This document shows, in pieces, positions 10,840-22,453 of a stretch of DNA of 64,000 bases; the first letter of the stretch is position 1, and each line of letters begins with the position of its first letter. A program made the translations under genes and the position numbers. This DNA comes from Syncephalis plumigaleata. Lineage: Eukaryota; Zoopagomycota; Zoopagomycetes; Zoopagales; Piptocephalidaceae. Location: assembly GCA_025201365.1 (NCBI GenBank), contig JAIXMF010000023.1, positions 1 to 64,000 of the forward strand, given 5' to 3'. The notes below the pieces were generated by a model. The model saw only the letters and a program-made list of their open reading frames with translations, did not search any database and had not been told where the DNA came from.

Positions 10840-13800
10840 TTAATTGTGCTTGGACCTTGATCGCTGCTGATACGGGTGCGAACGATGTCTCTGCGAGTGT
10901 TGTCCGCCATCCTCTCTTGACCGATGTCGTGATGTGGACGAGTAATGATGCTGCTGATGCTGCTGTTGCTGATGGTGATGACTGTCGCGATAACCACGAT
11001 CTCGACTTGTATATCCGCTGCGATCAGATGAGCCTTGTTGTTCATGATGTTCACCGCGTTGCGCGTCTCTTCTACGTGGTAATGATGCACGATCCGAATC
11101 TAATACCGAGTGATCATTAGTGTATCTATCCCGTGTAGTCGACGGTGAACGCGATCGTCGACCATTTCGTGTGTCGCCATGTCTATTCCTTGTTTGATGA
11201 TCATAACTATTGGATGTATGGCTAGTGTTATTACGATGATGGTATATTGTGTTATAGACATGTTACACTTACGTTTGACCGGATACTTCTTCCGTATTAG
11301 ATGGCAATGTTCCTACAGGTGAACCATTTGCATTTGCCGTCTCGCCATTACCTTGATGACCTTCACTCAAGTGTAGCGATTGATCTGACGCTTTATTATC
11401 GCCTAACATAGGAATCATACCGGGTGGTGGCATGGGTGGCAGCATGCCAAAGGGAAATCCCGGATGATGAGGCGGTGGCGGTGGCGGTATAAATCCAGCT
11501 GGAAATCCATGATGGGGCAATGATGATGGGGCAGACGTAGGTGCACCGGGTATTGTAGGCGGGATCATCATTAATGAACGCATTACTGGATTCATAGGAT
11601 TCAGCATTGGAGGTGGTGGATGTGGATGTGTAGGAAATCCGGTGGATAGACCCATATTCACTCCCATTACAGGTGCTGATGTCGTAGCGTTTGTGTTGTT
11701 GGATTTATTGTTTGTAGTGTCCACCGATCTACGATGATGATCTCGTTTTGGTCCACGATGATTACGCGACTTTAACAAATAAATAAATAACTAGTAATGT
11801 GAATGGTTTATCATGTGTACTTACCATGCTAGATTCCGCATGATCAGTCATCAACGTTGCAATACGCTTGCCTTGCGTGGTCTCCGATTTGTTGGTAGAT
11901 TCACGATCGAATGCACGATGTCCATTAGCGGATATCTCATTACCACCACCACCACCACCATTCATGAATGTTGTTTGCTGTCGTAGATATTGATCAACTG
12001 CATCGCGTAAGCGATAATTAGGCACCAATAGATCGACCGATTGGTCCGGAGCATTACATTGTGTACATGTCATGTTATTATCCCGTAATGACTTGCTTAA
12101 GCCTAGATGTAGAGAATTGTAGCGTATAGTCGATATGCAGAAACACATAGTAATACATGCAGTGTACACACATAGAAACAATTAGATAGCCATAACAATG
12201 ATTGCTTAATAAAGTTGTATTCTTTACAAAGAATAAACAAATTAACCCACATTCTTCACAGCCTTGTGCGTCGCAACAAGGGGTTGACACGGCATCCCGC
12301 ATTAGTCCTTTACAAATGACACAGGCCAGTTCGGGTGGAGCATCCATACGTTCATGTACATCGCCAGCGGTAACTGCCGCTCTATGCATAGCAACATGTT
12401 TCTCCCAGGCATTGCTACATATTTATATTCATATTAGACATCAAATATCGAATAGCTAGCTTATAACTTACCTATCAGGAGTGGCTACCACAAATCCACC
12501 TACATCTGTCACCATGACGCCGCTTTTCTTGTCGGTAGGCTTATCGATAGCCTTTAAAAAGCTCTTTGGAATGCCTGTTGTACGTCGAATACGCGGTCTA
12601 TCAAATGCCGCATCACCATTCGTTGGACAATGCTGAATGAAATGGCCTATACTCGATGACTAGTATTAGTGATGGTTGCAGACCACGTATGTACAACTAG
12701 TAAATACCTTTCTCGCCGCAACGATAGCAAACATAGTTTGGTGGTGGTTCACGTTCAGGGTAGGATTGAAATGAGCGTGTATTATTGCTTCCTGATACTC
12801 CTCCACTACCACCGCTACCACCACCACTACCTCCTGCAGCATTATTAGGACGCGGTCGTTGTCCTGGTCTATAAATAGGCGTTGCACTAATAACGATAAC
12901 GATACTATGTTAGTAAATGGTATTGCAGTATAAATACTTTATATCACTGCTTACTCTGCCATTTGCGCCTGTTGCTGCTGCCATTGCTCTTTCTCCTGTT
13001 GAAACATGGCTTGAATACGCATCTCCTCTGATTCCTCTTCATTGGGCAGGTTCATTGGTGGGGTTGCGCTTGCTCCAATGCCTGTTGCAGATGAAGCAGT
13101 TCCCGTCGATGTAGGCTATTGCATAAATACAATCATATATATACATATAAAATCATTTAGTAACTGATAAATATGTGTTGCTGCTAACATTGCTTTACTC
13201 ACCTTAGGTATGTTAACCAACGTTTGATGTCCAAATCTACATGTGTACACGTTTAATGAGTATTCACTAGTAATCGATGCTACATCACACAATGCCAAAC
13301 ATTATGGCTCACTTACTTGCGAGTGCCGCTTGCTTGGCCTGTGGTGATATTGACGTCTGGTCGACCTCCTAGTTGACCTCCTCGATCAGTGGCCATTTGC
13401 GCACCACCCACCACTCCCATAATGCCTTTAATGTAGCGTTGCGCCGTGCCTTTACCCGGGGCTACCGGTGGCATACGCCTTACAATGACGGATGTAGAGC
13501 GAGGGATTAGATCGCTATCATCTTTGTATTCTAATAGAGAAAAGTAGACGGATTAACCATTTCTCGAGCATAATAAATAAAACGAGCATCTTGACAACGA
13601 GCTGCCTGCACCGTCACCCGTAGCCACTTACCTTCGTTAGTTTGTGCGTTCTGAACGACTAAATCGAAATCAGTTCCTTTGCCAAGTTTGTTATCACGAA
13701 TAATTTCACATTTCAAATCAAATAGTGAAAGTGCATGGCCTTCAAAGCTTATATGCTTGTGATCTTTGTGTGATTTAAATTTATAGTAAATGACTGACAT
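10840..13800 (-). CDS. MPE1: RBBP6/Mpe1-type DWNN-zinc knuckle-RING protein
   Basis: A likely subunit of the mRNA cleavage and polyadenylation factor with ubiquitin-ligase-type domains. The protein starts MSVIYYKFKS and has a DWNN ubiquitin-like domain (…FDLKCEIIRDNKLGKGTDFDLVV…). A conserved ST-SVIVRRMPP segment follows. A CCHC zinc knuckle (CYRCGEKG…GHFIQHCPTNGD) and the Mpe1-type segment around GIPKSFLKAI come next. The RING/U-box begins CVICKGLMRDAVSTPCC. The C-terminal half is rich in Pro, Met and Gly, and the final exon (10840-11221) is Arg/Ser/His-rich. The last intron is 11222-11272, with donor GTAAGT, and the stop is at 10840-10842. There are several introns of 50-90 bases. RBBP6 and Mpe1 share this domain order, so the symbol follows the fungal name. 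Confidence 0.9.
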
Positions 13801-14056
13801 GCTTTATTCTAGACAGTGGTGCAACTAGTGTTGCTACAGCTAGATACACAGATGACGTGCCAGTACAGTACAGTTGTGTACGAGAAGCAAATGTGAAATA
13901 AGAAAAGTGATCGTAAAGCGAAAGACAGGGTTGTTAGGAGATTGAGCGACAGGAATTTAACAGCCACGATTTTATAACGAATCATTGGCACACACACACA
14001 CACCACAGGCATTATTATTATTGTTTTGTATTGATGCATGTTATAAGACAAGACTA

Positions 14057-15640
14057 TTATGATGTCGATAATAACAGCCAACATAAGGTAGGAATGACTA
14101 GTGTAGACATTAATACTGTATAGTCAAAAGAAACATGCATTGAGGAAGATGAGGAAAATGAAGGCGACGTAGTATTTGTATTGCTTGCAGCATTCAGTGC
14201 ACCTTCTCCTGAATAGGCACGAATACCCAATGGCGAAATGTTATTATTCTTATGCGATGGTGTATCATCAGAAATGGGTAGATCGGGACCGCGATACGTG
14301 TATGGATTATGAGGAGTACGTGGCTTTGTTGAGCCGTTAGTAGAACTTGCCACTCGATTTGTATTTGTAGATGATAGTTGAATTGAGGCTGGTAGCCGGT
14401 TGGTATCAGGGTATATGTCTACACTGGGTGATAATGATACTGGATCCAATTCAGACTCGCTACATGGTAAGGATAGATCGGTACTGGGATAATGGCGAAT
14501 GGGTTGCTTCTCCCGTTTAACTGGATATGACTGTGCCACTTGCTGTTTCCTTGGTGGTGCTTGTTTTACGACGGTGCTTCTAGGTGGCGAATAGGACACT
14601 GGTGTTGATGCTGACGCTGTCTGATTCTTACATCCACATGCTGTCGTCGTTGTCGTAGTGGTATTGGTATTGGTCGTCGTTACGGTAGGTAATGTAGATG
14701 CTGGGCCAGTTTTATTCTTAACATGTGGGATGGAGACGGGATGATCCATGGGACTTGTTCTATTTGCAAATGGCCGGGTATTAGTGGACCTGTTTGCATT
14801 ATGTGGAACGGTGCTGGTATTAGTTGTAATAGTAGTCGTAGTAGTCGTAGTCGTAGTAGATTGATTTCTATAGATGTTGACCGGTGCTATCTCTCCCTCT
14901 GTACAATTGTCCGTGGTTGCATTGAAGCTTGGTTGCTGTTTCCTGGTCGGTTTGACGGTCGTTCTTCTAGGATGCTTAGGAATAGCGTTTGACGTTGATT
15001 CGCCACAGTCCTCCTCTTCTTCCTCCTCCTTCTTTTTGATACTGGTGGGTAGTGTTGCTTCATCATAGTATTCATATTCAGTTTCGGTGTCACTGTCGCA
15101 CCCAGTGTCAAACTTTGTCGCTGGTCTAGGTGTTGGTAGTGCCGATGACTTTGTTGTGGTTGCATTGGGTTTGGATGCAATATACTTGGGCTGTGTAGCG
15201 TTGCCATGTTGACTGCCTGGTTTTTCATGCTTAGTATTGCTTGGTACGCTAATGGCTTCCGCTCCAGCAACCGGTACATGCACTTTAGTAGTCGACGGTA
15301 CACTAGGCTGAGATGTCTGTACTTTACGGCTGACGATATAGCCACTTCTATTATCATTACAAGTGCAAGCGGTAGTTATTGGATGGTGACACGGGGAACC
15401 GCGATCATGATCATCATGCTCATGGTGAATCGAGGGATTGCCATATACCTAATAGAATGGACTGATTAGTTAAACATCAAGCATCATATGTACACATAAA
15501 TGGGTAGATACCTCATTAGTAGGCTGGCCATTTGTTGCGGGCACCATTATCGGTGGAATTCGAAGAGTGCCGGCTTGAACATTGATAACAGACCAGGTAA
15601 GAAGTAGGCTAGTGACGATTAAAGTGGATTTCGATATCAT
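14057..15640 (-). CDS. Ser/Thr-rich secreted protein, probably GPI-anchored
   Basis: The function is not recognised. Two exons, with intron 15449-15511, encode about 506 residues. The first exon starts at ATG 15640 with a clear signal peptide (MISKSTLIVTSLLLTWSVIN). The mature chain is dominated by Thr, Ser, Pro and Asn, with long Thr runs and many N-x-T/S sites. It also has an acidic Glu run near residue 230 and scattered cysteines. The end is a Ser run, a short spacer, then a hydrophobic tail ending VIPTLCWLLLSTS, which fits a GPI-attachment signal. This layout is usual for fungal cell-wall or plasma-membrane surface proteins. It lies between LPMO-like genes 1 and 2, and its start faces LPMO-like gene 2 across 1.7 kb. 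Confidence 0.75.
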
Positions 15641-17340
15641 GTTGAATAGAAGTGCAGACTCTAATGACTATAACAATAACAATAATGGTGATGGCAATAA
15701 TAGGTAAAGGAATACGAGGCGGTAGCTTTCTTGTTGAATATGGATTAATCGACGCAAGTTGGAATGGCGGCTGATTGAATTACGCGGAAAGTAAATATAA
15801 CATTTCGTGTTCATAAATCATCACAGTATATATTATTACTAGTATTACGCGGTATGTACGTCGTGATAGAAAATCCATAAGTAAAATGATGAGATACAAC
15901 AGGTCAATGGTAGCTTGTCTGGTATAGCTACCTGGTCAAGTAAATGATTATTATGCTTATTCCATCGTATTGCTTAGTAGAAGAAAGTCATCCATGCAAA
16001 CATTCCCCCTTTCCTCATCCTCATCATCATCTCATCTTTACTTGTAATATATTGTTTGCTAACTAGCTGGCTAGCAAGCATGCTAATCAATGAAATGCGT
16101 GCATGCTGATAGCTAATGCGATTTACATATTCGACGGGATGATCCTCGTATTGTCAACAAAGCCATACATGCGGGGGAACCAGTGGAAAATGGTCGATCC
16201 GAGATGAAGGATTTCATGTTCGCATCATTCATCGTAGAGATCAATACCCTATGATGCATTTTGATGATAGTATGCATTGTCATTCATCATTTATTGTATG
16301 TAGCGGCATCTAACGCGAGAAATCATTGAACGTCGGCGCAGCAATGAATGAAGATGCGTACATACTACACTGCTGTGTTATTCGTCTAAACATGTACACG
16401 CCATCCATGAATTGATTGGCATCATCAATTGAATGCCAACCTGATAGGTAGCACTGGATAACACCTTCGTTTCAATGCCACAGCTCAGTCTCTGGCCCTT
16501 GAGGTGCATTGGCAGCTCAATTGCTCTAGAGAGTAATCCAATACAAATTCCAAACCACGCTCAACGGCGCAGGAACATCATTATCAATATCATTATCAAT
16601 ATCATGCTGTCTATGTTGTGCAAATTAGCGCGTAATCACCATATTACCACCTTGATCTATCGTACTAATTGCGAATGCGAGACAATGCACGTAGTATAGC
16701 GTGTTTGAACATCAAGCCCATTGCCAACACAATATACACTAATTTGATTGTTGAAAATAGGCGGGTATAGCGTATCTCCCCTTATTTCCTCTTAGGACAT
16801 GAAGATTCAACTGTCGTTTAGTCTTATTAGCCTCTCCTCTCCTTTCACTAATGATAATAGTTTCAGCTCGAATGATTTGACATTATTAGAAGTGCCAATC
16901 ATCGTCGCAGCCATGTAGTGATATGATCGTTTCATATGCTTTATTAGGAAAATATCGATGCAACAACATGTGAACAAGGAAATGATGAATAGCGATAGTA
17001 GCGATATTAGTACTAATGATTATGGCAAACAAGCGGAATACATACGCGTATACAATACTTACGCCTTTTGCTATATAAATACCACGATAATTGTGCGTAT
17101 TCAACATCTCACTATTCAATACAACAACACTCTTCTACACTACATTGGCCTGGTGCCTACAATATTCTCTCTTCTCTTGTTAACTCACCTTGCTTTTTTA
17201 GCAAATATTGCTAGATATTTATCTTCTATTCTTTTACTGCTCTTCTTCGATTCGTCTAACCGTGTTAGCGATCATTCTTCCATACCTCAATTTATACGTC
17301 TTTTCGACTATCTACTCGCTCCACTTGCCTTATTTCCATC
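15641..17340. other. 1.7-kb divergent promoter region
   Basis: No gene is recognised. The region separates the start codons of the GPI-type surface protein (minus strand) and LPMO-like gene 2 (plus strand), so it probably holds both promoters. Short repeated tracts such as tatcaatatcat near 16570-16610 are present. The last ~150 bases before 17341 are pyrimidine-rich, as expected for a 5' leader. Confidence 0.5.
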
Positions 17341-18519
17341 ATGACTCCATGGTATAACTTGTTGGGCGTATCACTACTGGTTCTTGGTGCGTTGCAATCG
17401 GTGGCCGGTCATCTGCAATTGTACTCGCCCGTGCCGCGTGGTGATCCACGTCTACCTGGCTATGGTGTAAAAGATGACGATTTAAACGCTCCACTAAATG
17501 ACCAAAAGTTCGGCGGTCCCTATCCATGCAAGCATCAGAAGGTTGGCCCTATCACCGGTAAATACACGGCCGGTCAATCGTTCAAGGTGCAATTCCGTAA
17601 GGGTAACTCGCACAAAGGTGGCCATTGTCAGTTTGCTCTCTCGTATGATAATGGTAAAAACTGGGTTGTACTCAAGACCATAATTGATCTGTGCTTCTTG
17701 GGCCAGGCTCCTTGGACTTATAACGTTCCATTGCCAAAGGGCGCCAAGAACGGCCAAGCTCTGTTCGCCTGGACGTGGATCACCGCCGAAGGTGATCGTG
17801 AATTCTTCATGAACTGCGCCGATGTCGAAATCGATGGTGGCAGTGAAAACGGTAGCCTTACCGGTCCTGAGCTATTTGTTGCCCAATTGGACGGAACGCC
17901 GAAGGTTCCAGAATGATCCAAGACCGATGGCAAGAAGGACGGCAAGGAGCGCTTCTTCAATCGTAAGGTGGTCCCCATTCCATCAGGTGCCAAAGCCAGT
18001 CCAGAAGGTACCGATGTTGGCGAACCTTGCAACGGAAAGCCTGGTGATAAGCCAATACCGACCAAGATTCCATGGGACCAATTCTCGAATGACGATCATC
18101 TCACAGAGTCTGGCAATGACGACAAATACTTTATTGCCACCTCTGCGAACGGCGGCCCTGGTGTAACCGGTGACTCGGAGGTAAATATCTCTGGTAAGAA
18201 GGGATATACTGAGCCATCCGATAATGATAGCTCCAAGGGAGATGACGCCTCTACCGAATCCAAGTCTGGCGACAGCGATTCAAGTAATGAGGATGGCTCT
18301 GGCAGTAAGAAGGGAACCAAGAAGGGAGGCAAGGGTAAGAAGAGAGTGGCCGAGGATGAAGGCGACAGTGCTGTCGTGACCTCCTCCAAAGACGGCGACA
18401 AAGGCAAGGAATCTGATGATTCTGGCGAGAAAGAAGGCTCAAAGAAGGGAAAGAAGGGAAAGAAGGAAAAAAAGAACAAGAACAAGAAGAGCAAGAAGAA
18501 TGAGGAAGAGCAAGGATAA
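17341..18519 (+). CDS. Secreted LPMO-like protein 2 (AA11-type motifs), frame interrupted by TGA
   Basis: A signal peptide (residues 1-23, hydrophobic core SLLVLGALQSVAG) precedes His24, the putative N-terminal copper ligand. The core has GPYPCKHQK, NSHKGGHCQFALSYDNGK with the second copper histidine, and FAWTWITAEGDREFFMNCADV. Here Phe replaces the axial Tyr seen in both paralogues. The frame meets TGA at 17914-17916 (codon 192). Past it the same frame stays open for 200 codons to TAA at 18517-18519. The sequence past the TGA aligns with the C-terminus of LPMO-like protein 3 (…VPIPSGAKAS against …VTIPAGAQAT), then runs into a Ser/Asp/Lys-rich tail. Either the protein ends at 191 residues, or the TGA is read through, edited, mutated or a base error. 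Confidence 0.82.
17914..17916 (+). other. In-frame TGA at a position that is Trp in the neighbour gene
   Basis: The context is VPE-TGA-SKT. LPMO-like protein 3 reads FPE-W-IYT at the same place, with codon TGG at 19629-19631, and protein 1 has FPE-equivalent IPEF. No GT..AG intron can be drawn to remove the TGA. Confidence 0.8.
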
Positions 18520-19043
18520 GACAATGGTTATTAGCAAGCATAATGGATATTATGTTCCTAATTTGTCATTCAATTAAATACGGTTTCCATATATGTTTAT
18601 TTTGTTGGTATATTTACGTGTAACATGCCCAATCTAGGCAAGTTATTTCTTAATAATTTGGAAGGTGTAAATTGTTGCAATGATTATGCATTAGTGATGA
18701 CGCACTAGCATCCTCTCTTAATATTGATGCAATCGTATACGTTTAACCTTGAACCGGGATGACGTGAAAATGCCAGCCAACTTGTAAGCTCTAATTATAT
18801 CAAGGGGCAATGGTGGTGGCTTACCGCGACAGGAGAATCGATATATTTATTTATATTTGCTCTCGTATACTATAGCAAGGGGTCATCAATGATCGTCATT
18901 TAAATAAGCAAGCGTGCGATGTACATTATAATAATTGTTGGTATTATTTCATAGTTGATCTACGTATAGATACCGCATATCGTCATTGCCATCATTGTTA
19001 TTATTGTTAGATATAGTATCCAGTAAATTGACAATTACTCGCC
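18520..19043. other. Intergenic between LPMO-like genes 2 and 3
   Basis: AT-rich with no recognised gene. It should contain the 3' end of gene 2 and the promoter of gene 3. Confidence 0.5.
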
Positions 19044-19838
19044 ATGCTGATGCTTCAGTTATGGCGGTGTTTTGTAAACCTACTACCCTTACTGCCTATG
19101 ATACCTTTACCTTATGTACGAGCTCACATGCGTATGGATTATCCGGTGCCACGGGCTCATCCCAACAATCGAGGCTACGGCCACATCGATTATGATTTGG
19201 ACGCACCGCTTAATGACCGGTCGCTAGGTGGACCATTTCCGTGTAAGCATCAGAAACCAGGACCTATGACCACCACGCTACACGCAGGCCGACCCGTTCT
19301 TACGCGATTCGGTCGTGGTAATCCGCATAAGGGCGGTCACTGTCAGTTCGCGCTCTCCTACGACAACGGACGTCATTGGGTGGTGTTACGCACGGTGGTG
19401 GCCGTATGCTTTGCCGGCCACTCGCCCTACACGATACGCGTTCCTATTCCAAAAGGAGCGCGTAATGGACGTGCTCTATTTGCCTGGACGTGGATTGCAG
19501 CCGAAGGACAGCGCGAATACTACATGAACTGCGCGGATGTACGCATTACTGGCGGTGAGGATCATGGCACGGTGACCGGACCCGAACTACTAGTGGCGCA
19601 ACTACCGGGTAAGCCACAATTCCCCGAGTGGATCTACACAGAGAGTCAGAACGATCGACGTCAGCTGTTTGCCGCGCGTCGTATTGTCACGATTCCTGCG
19701 GGAGCACAAGCTACACTTGCTGGTCGTGTGTTAGATGAGCCTGGCGGCGGTCGTTTAGGCTCGATGGCTCGTGCACCTCGTCATATCGATTATAAACGCT
19801 TCGAGAATGATAGCTATAACTATTTCGGGGATGGCTAG
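19044..19838 (+). CDS. Secreted LPMO-like protein 3 (AA11-type motifs)
   Basis: A single exon encodes 264 residues. The signal peptide (residues 1-27, ending PLPYVRA) precedes His28, the putative N-terminal copper ligand, in HMRMDYPVPRAHP. The core is close to LPMO-like protein 2: DLDAPLNDR, GPFPCKHQKPG, NPHKGGHCQFALSYDNGR with the second histidine, and FAWTWIAAEGQREYYMNCADV with the axial Tyr retained. The short C-terminal part continues FPEWIYTES and ends NYFGDG without a low-complexity tail. It probably acts outside the cell on chitin or wall polysaccharide; this is family inference. It is the most compact of the three paralogues. The shared NPH/NSHKGGHCQ and APLND motifs suggest a local duplication with gene 2. 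Confidence 0.85.
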   Translation: MLMLQLWRCFVNLLPLLPMIPLPYVRAHMRMDYPVPRAHPNNRGYGHIDYDLDAPLNDRSLGGPFPCKHQKPGPMTTTLHAGRPVLTRFGRGNPHKGGHCQFALSYDNGRHWVVLRTVVAVCFAGHSPYTIRVPIPKGARNGRALFAWTWIAAEGQREYYMNCADVRITGGEDHGTVTGPELLVAQLPGKPQFPEWIYTESQNDRRQLFAARRIVTIPAGAQATLAGRVLDEPGGGRLGSMARAPRHIDYKRFENDSYNYFGDG

Positions 19839-19890
19839 ACCGATGATTAGATATAGGATTAGAGTAATATTGTTTATCTATCTATTTATT

Positions 19891-19918
19891 CATTCGTTCA
19901 TTCGTTCATTCGTTCATT
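19891..19918. repeat. Short (ttcattcg)n-like tandem repeat
   Basis: Several copies of cattcgtt in tandem lie just after LPMO-like gene 3. The rest of the gap to 20135 shows nothing recognisable. Confidence 0.6.
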
Positions 19919-20135
19919 ATTACAATAAGTTTACCAATTATTTGCTGAATAAAATTGCAACAGTCAGTTTATTCGATGTTCATGAATTAGTAATGCATTT
20001 TCATTACATGTAGTGCAAATACGAACGAAATATTACTAAAAATACTGAATGGTTTATTGCTTATGAAAAGCAAACAGATATACACATGGTTCAATTACTA
20101 TTACTGCTACTGCAACGTTAGATGATGGATATTGC

Positions 20136-20555
20136 CTATGAACTGGTATCGCGTGGATTCCCGCTTGTAATTGGATCCTTGCCCGGTTGGCCTGCTTCTG
20201 CCAACCAGCGAAGCATACGAAGACGAACGCGGGCAGGTGACTCCTCGTCGACAATAGCTCGAGTCCACACGAGTGGTGCATGTACCAGCACGTCCGCCGC
20301 CGACTGTCTTACTTGACGTCGTTCATAGTCATCTCTAATCATACCCGCTGAGCGATGTACCGCTGGAAAGCGAAGTGACGCCGATGGCGGAGCAGTAGTT
20401 ATCCTGCTCCTCGACACATTACTCGCGGCATTACTTGCCGTTGACCACGATTGCGCTGGCTGCTCGTTATTATCGGAATCGTTTCCGTCATCAATAGTTA
20501 CGTCGAGAGAAGGAGAATTGATGGAGAATTCGTCGGCAGTTTCAACATCGGACAT
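20136..20555 (-). CDS. Small hypothetical protein (139 aa)
   Basis: No family is recognised. The frame starts MSDVETADEFSINSP with an acidic, Ser/Asn-rich and probably disordered first half. The second half is Arg-rich and looks ordered: MIRDDYERRQVRQSAADVLV, then VRLRMLRWLAEAGQPG. There is no signal peptide or membrane segment. It is divergent from PEX12, with 134 bases between start codons, which supports it being expressed. The mixed charge and one helical-looking block are all that can be said. Confidence 0.6.
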   Translation of the reverse strand: MSDVETADEFSINSPSLDVTIDDGNDSDNNEQPAQSWSTASNAASNVSRSRITTAPPSASLRFPAVHRSAGMIRDDYERRQVRQSAADVLVHAPLVWTRAIVDEESPARVRLRMLRWLAEAGQPGKDPITSGNPRDTSS

Positions 20556-20689
20556 GGCGGCAATGACAGTATAAACGGTGGAAAAAAAGAAACGTGCAGT
20601 GACGTGAATGTAAACTTCACCACCTTTTCATTCCTATTTGTCGTTATCTTCGTGTGTTCTCTTTTCGCTTCACTTTCGTTCGTCTTAGC

Positions 20690-22286
20690 ATGGAGTTTAT
20701 GAGCAATATAAGCGGCGGCGATGAGTCAGCCAATCGTCCGTCGTTATTCGAGTTGATTGCGCAAGATCAAATGCGTGATTTATTGCGACCAGCCTTGCGC
20801 TACTTGGTAACAGTAAGTATATTCTCAACAATTATTAGTATCAAATACCTCTTCTTATTGCTTACTACGCGAATGACAATAGTATTATGCTGAGCGATAT
20901 CCACGCTATCTTTTACGTGTACATCGTTATTTCGACGAAGTGCTACTGGTTATTTCATGGCTAGTGGAGCAACACTATCTACGACGATGGCGTAAGTGAT
21001 ATACGTATACATTTGTGTATTTATAGCTAGCTCATACTTTCCATTCGATGTAGACTCGTCTTTTTCTGAAAACTTTTACGGATTAAAACGTGCACGTATA
21101 GCTGAACGTGGCACTCGATGGACCACTAGTGATGTTAGACAATCTGTATTCTATCTGGTAGGTTAGAACGAATGCAATCGATACATTAACAGCAATAATA
21201 ATAATAATAATCATAACAATGACTATTTGTATTCAGGTGGGTGTGCCTTATCTAAAGACGAAACTCGATGCAGCATTTGAGAAGGTTCGTGGTGGTGCAG
21301 CAGCCGATCTATTCGGCGATGAAGAACCGGAGATGGAGATGGAGACCGAGGAGGAAATCCAGGAACGACAACGATTATTGGCGCAGTATCCACGATTTAG
21401 TCGTCAGGTAACTACTAGTGGATATATCCATTACTATTACTATTACTATTATTACTATTATTCGCCAATGTCAATTTCATTCCATTTTATTAGGCAATAA
21501 CAATCAATGGACGTTATTATGTCAAGGTACTATCGCATTATACTGCTCGTCTATTCCGTGTCACCTATCCATGGATGAATGCCGCCTATTATGCCGCTAT
21601 GTTGGCCTATCAAATAGCGTATCTTTACGATAGAACACGATTCTATTCACCGTGGTTGCATGCACAAAAGATTGAAGTGCAACGAATAACCATGCAAGAC
21701 TATGTAAGTGATGAGAGTATTTTTCTTTATTACAAGTTCGTTATTCATACTCGATTGTTATTAGCAACAATATAATGAGAAGCAGGAAAGGGCGGCTGAA
21801 CAATTGCGTCAGGCGAGTTTACGTAAGAACGGTGCAAGTATCGGGTTGCTACGTTTCTGGTTACTCCGTGGCCTTGAACATGGCCTCGACTGGCTCAAGA
21901 TTATCTTGCCTATGGGCATGTTCTTTTTCAAGTTCCTCGAATGGTGGTATGCCTCCGACTATCATAAACGAGCTCAACAGCGTCCTATTCCACCATCACC
22001 TGAGCGTATACCGGTAAGTAGCATTAGCGAACCACTAGTCTACGTGTGTATAGATATTGACACGTGTATACATTAGCCATCTCCTAATGGATTACCATTA
22101 CCTAATGATCGGGATCTATGTCCAATCTGTTTAAAATCACGCACCAATCCAGCTGCTCTACCCACTGGCTACGCTTTCTGCTATCCTTGTATATTCCATG
22201 CAGTCGAGGAAAATGCCTACTGTCCAGTTACACTTGTACCAGTAGAGCTTGAACAAATACGAAAATTGTACACAAGTGGCATCTAA
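20690..22286 (+). CDS. PEX12: Peroxin-12 (peroxisome import RING protein)
   Basis: A peroxisomal membrane E3 component that, with Pex2 and Pex10, ubiquitinates the import receptor Pex5. The start MEFMSNISGGDESANRPSLF leads to the family motif ALRYLVTYYAERYPRY once the first intron (20813-20882) is removed. The middle holds VGVPYLKTKLD and membrane segments around the lines encoding HGLDWLKIILPMGMFFFKFLEWWY. The C-terminal RING-like domain reads CPICLKSRTNPAALPTGYAFCYPC and then YCPVT. It lacks some zinc ligands, as is normal for PEX12. It ends LYTSGI at 22286, with aataaa about 60 bases downstream. There are about seven short introns. A start at the in-frame Met at 20699 is possible. Confidence 0.93.
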
Positions 22287-22453
22287 TTGGTAATTGCCAT
22301 GCTACATGCTAATGTGCACATTTGAAATCACACATAGGTTGTAATAAAAAAGAAACTACATGATTATATTATTGCTATTGCCATTCTTCTGTTCAATAAC
22401 AATTGTAATGTATATAATGTATATATAATATATATTCGCGTACATTCATTCGT

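Noticed and set aside
14723-15357. Frames opposite to and alongside the Thr-rich surface protein
   Set aside because: Low-complexity shadows; the GPI-type frame has a signal peptide and anchor, these do not.
18096-18541. Minus-strand Ser/Phe/Pro-rich frames
   Set aside because: They mirror the Lys/Ser/Asp-rich tail of LPMO-like gene 2 and have no independent support.
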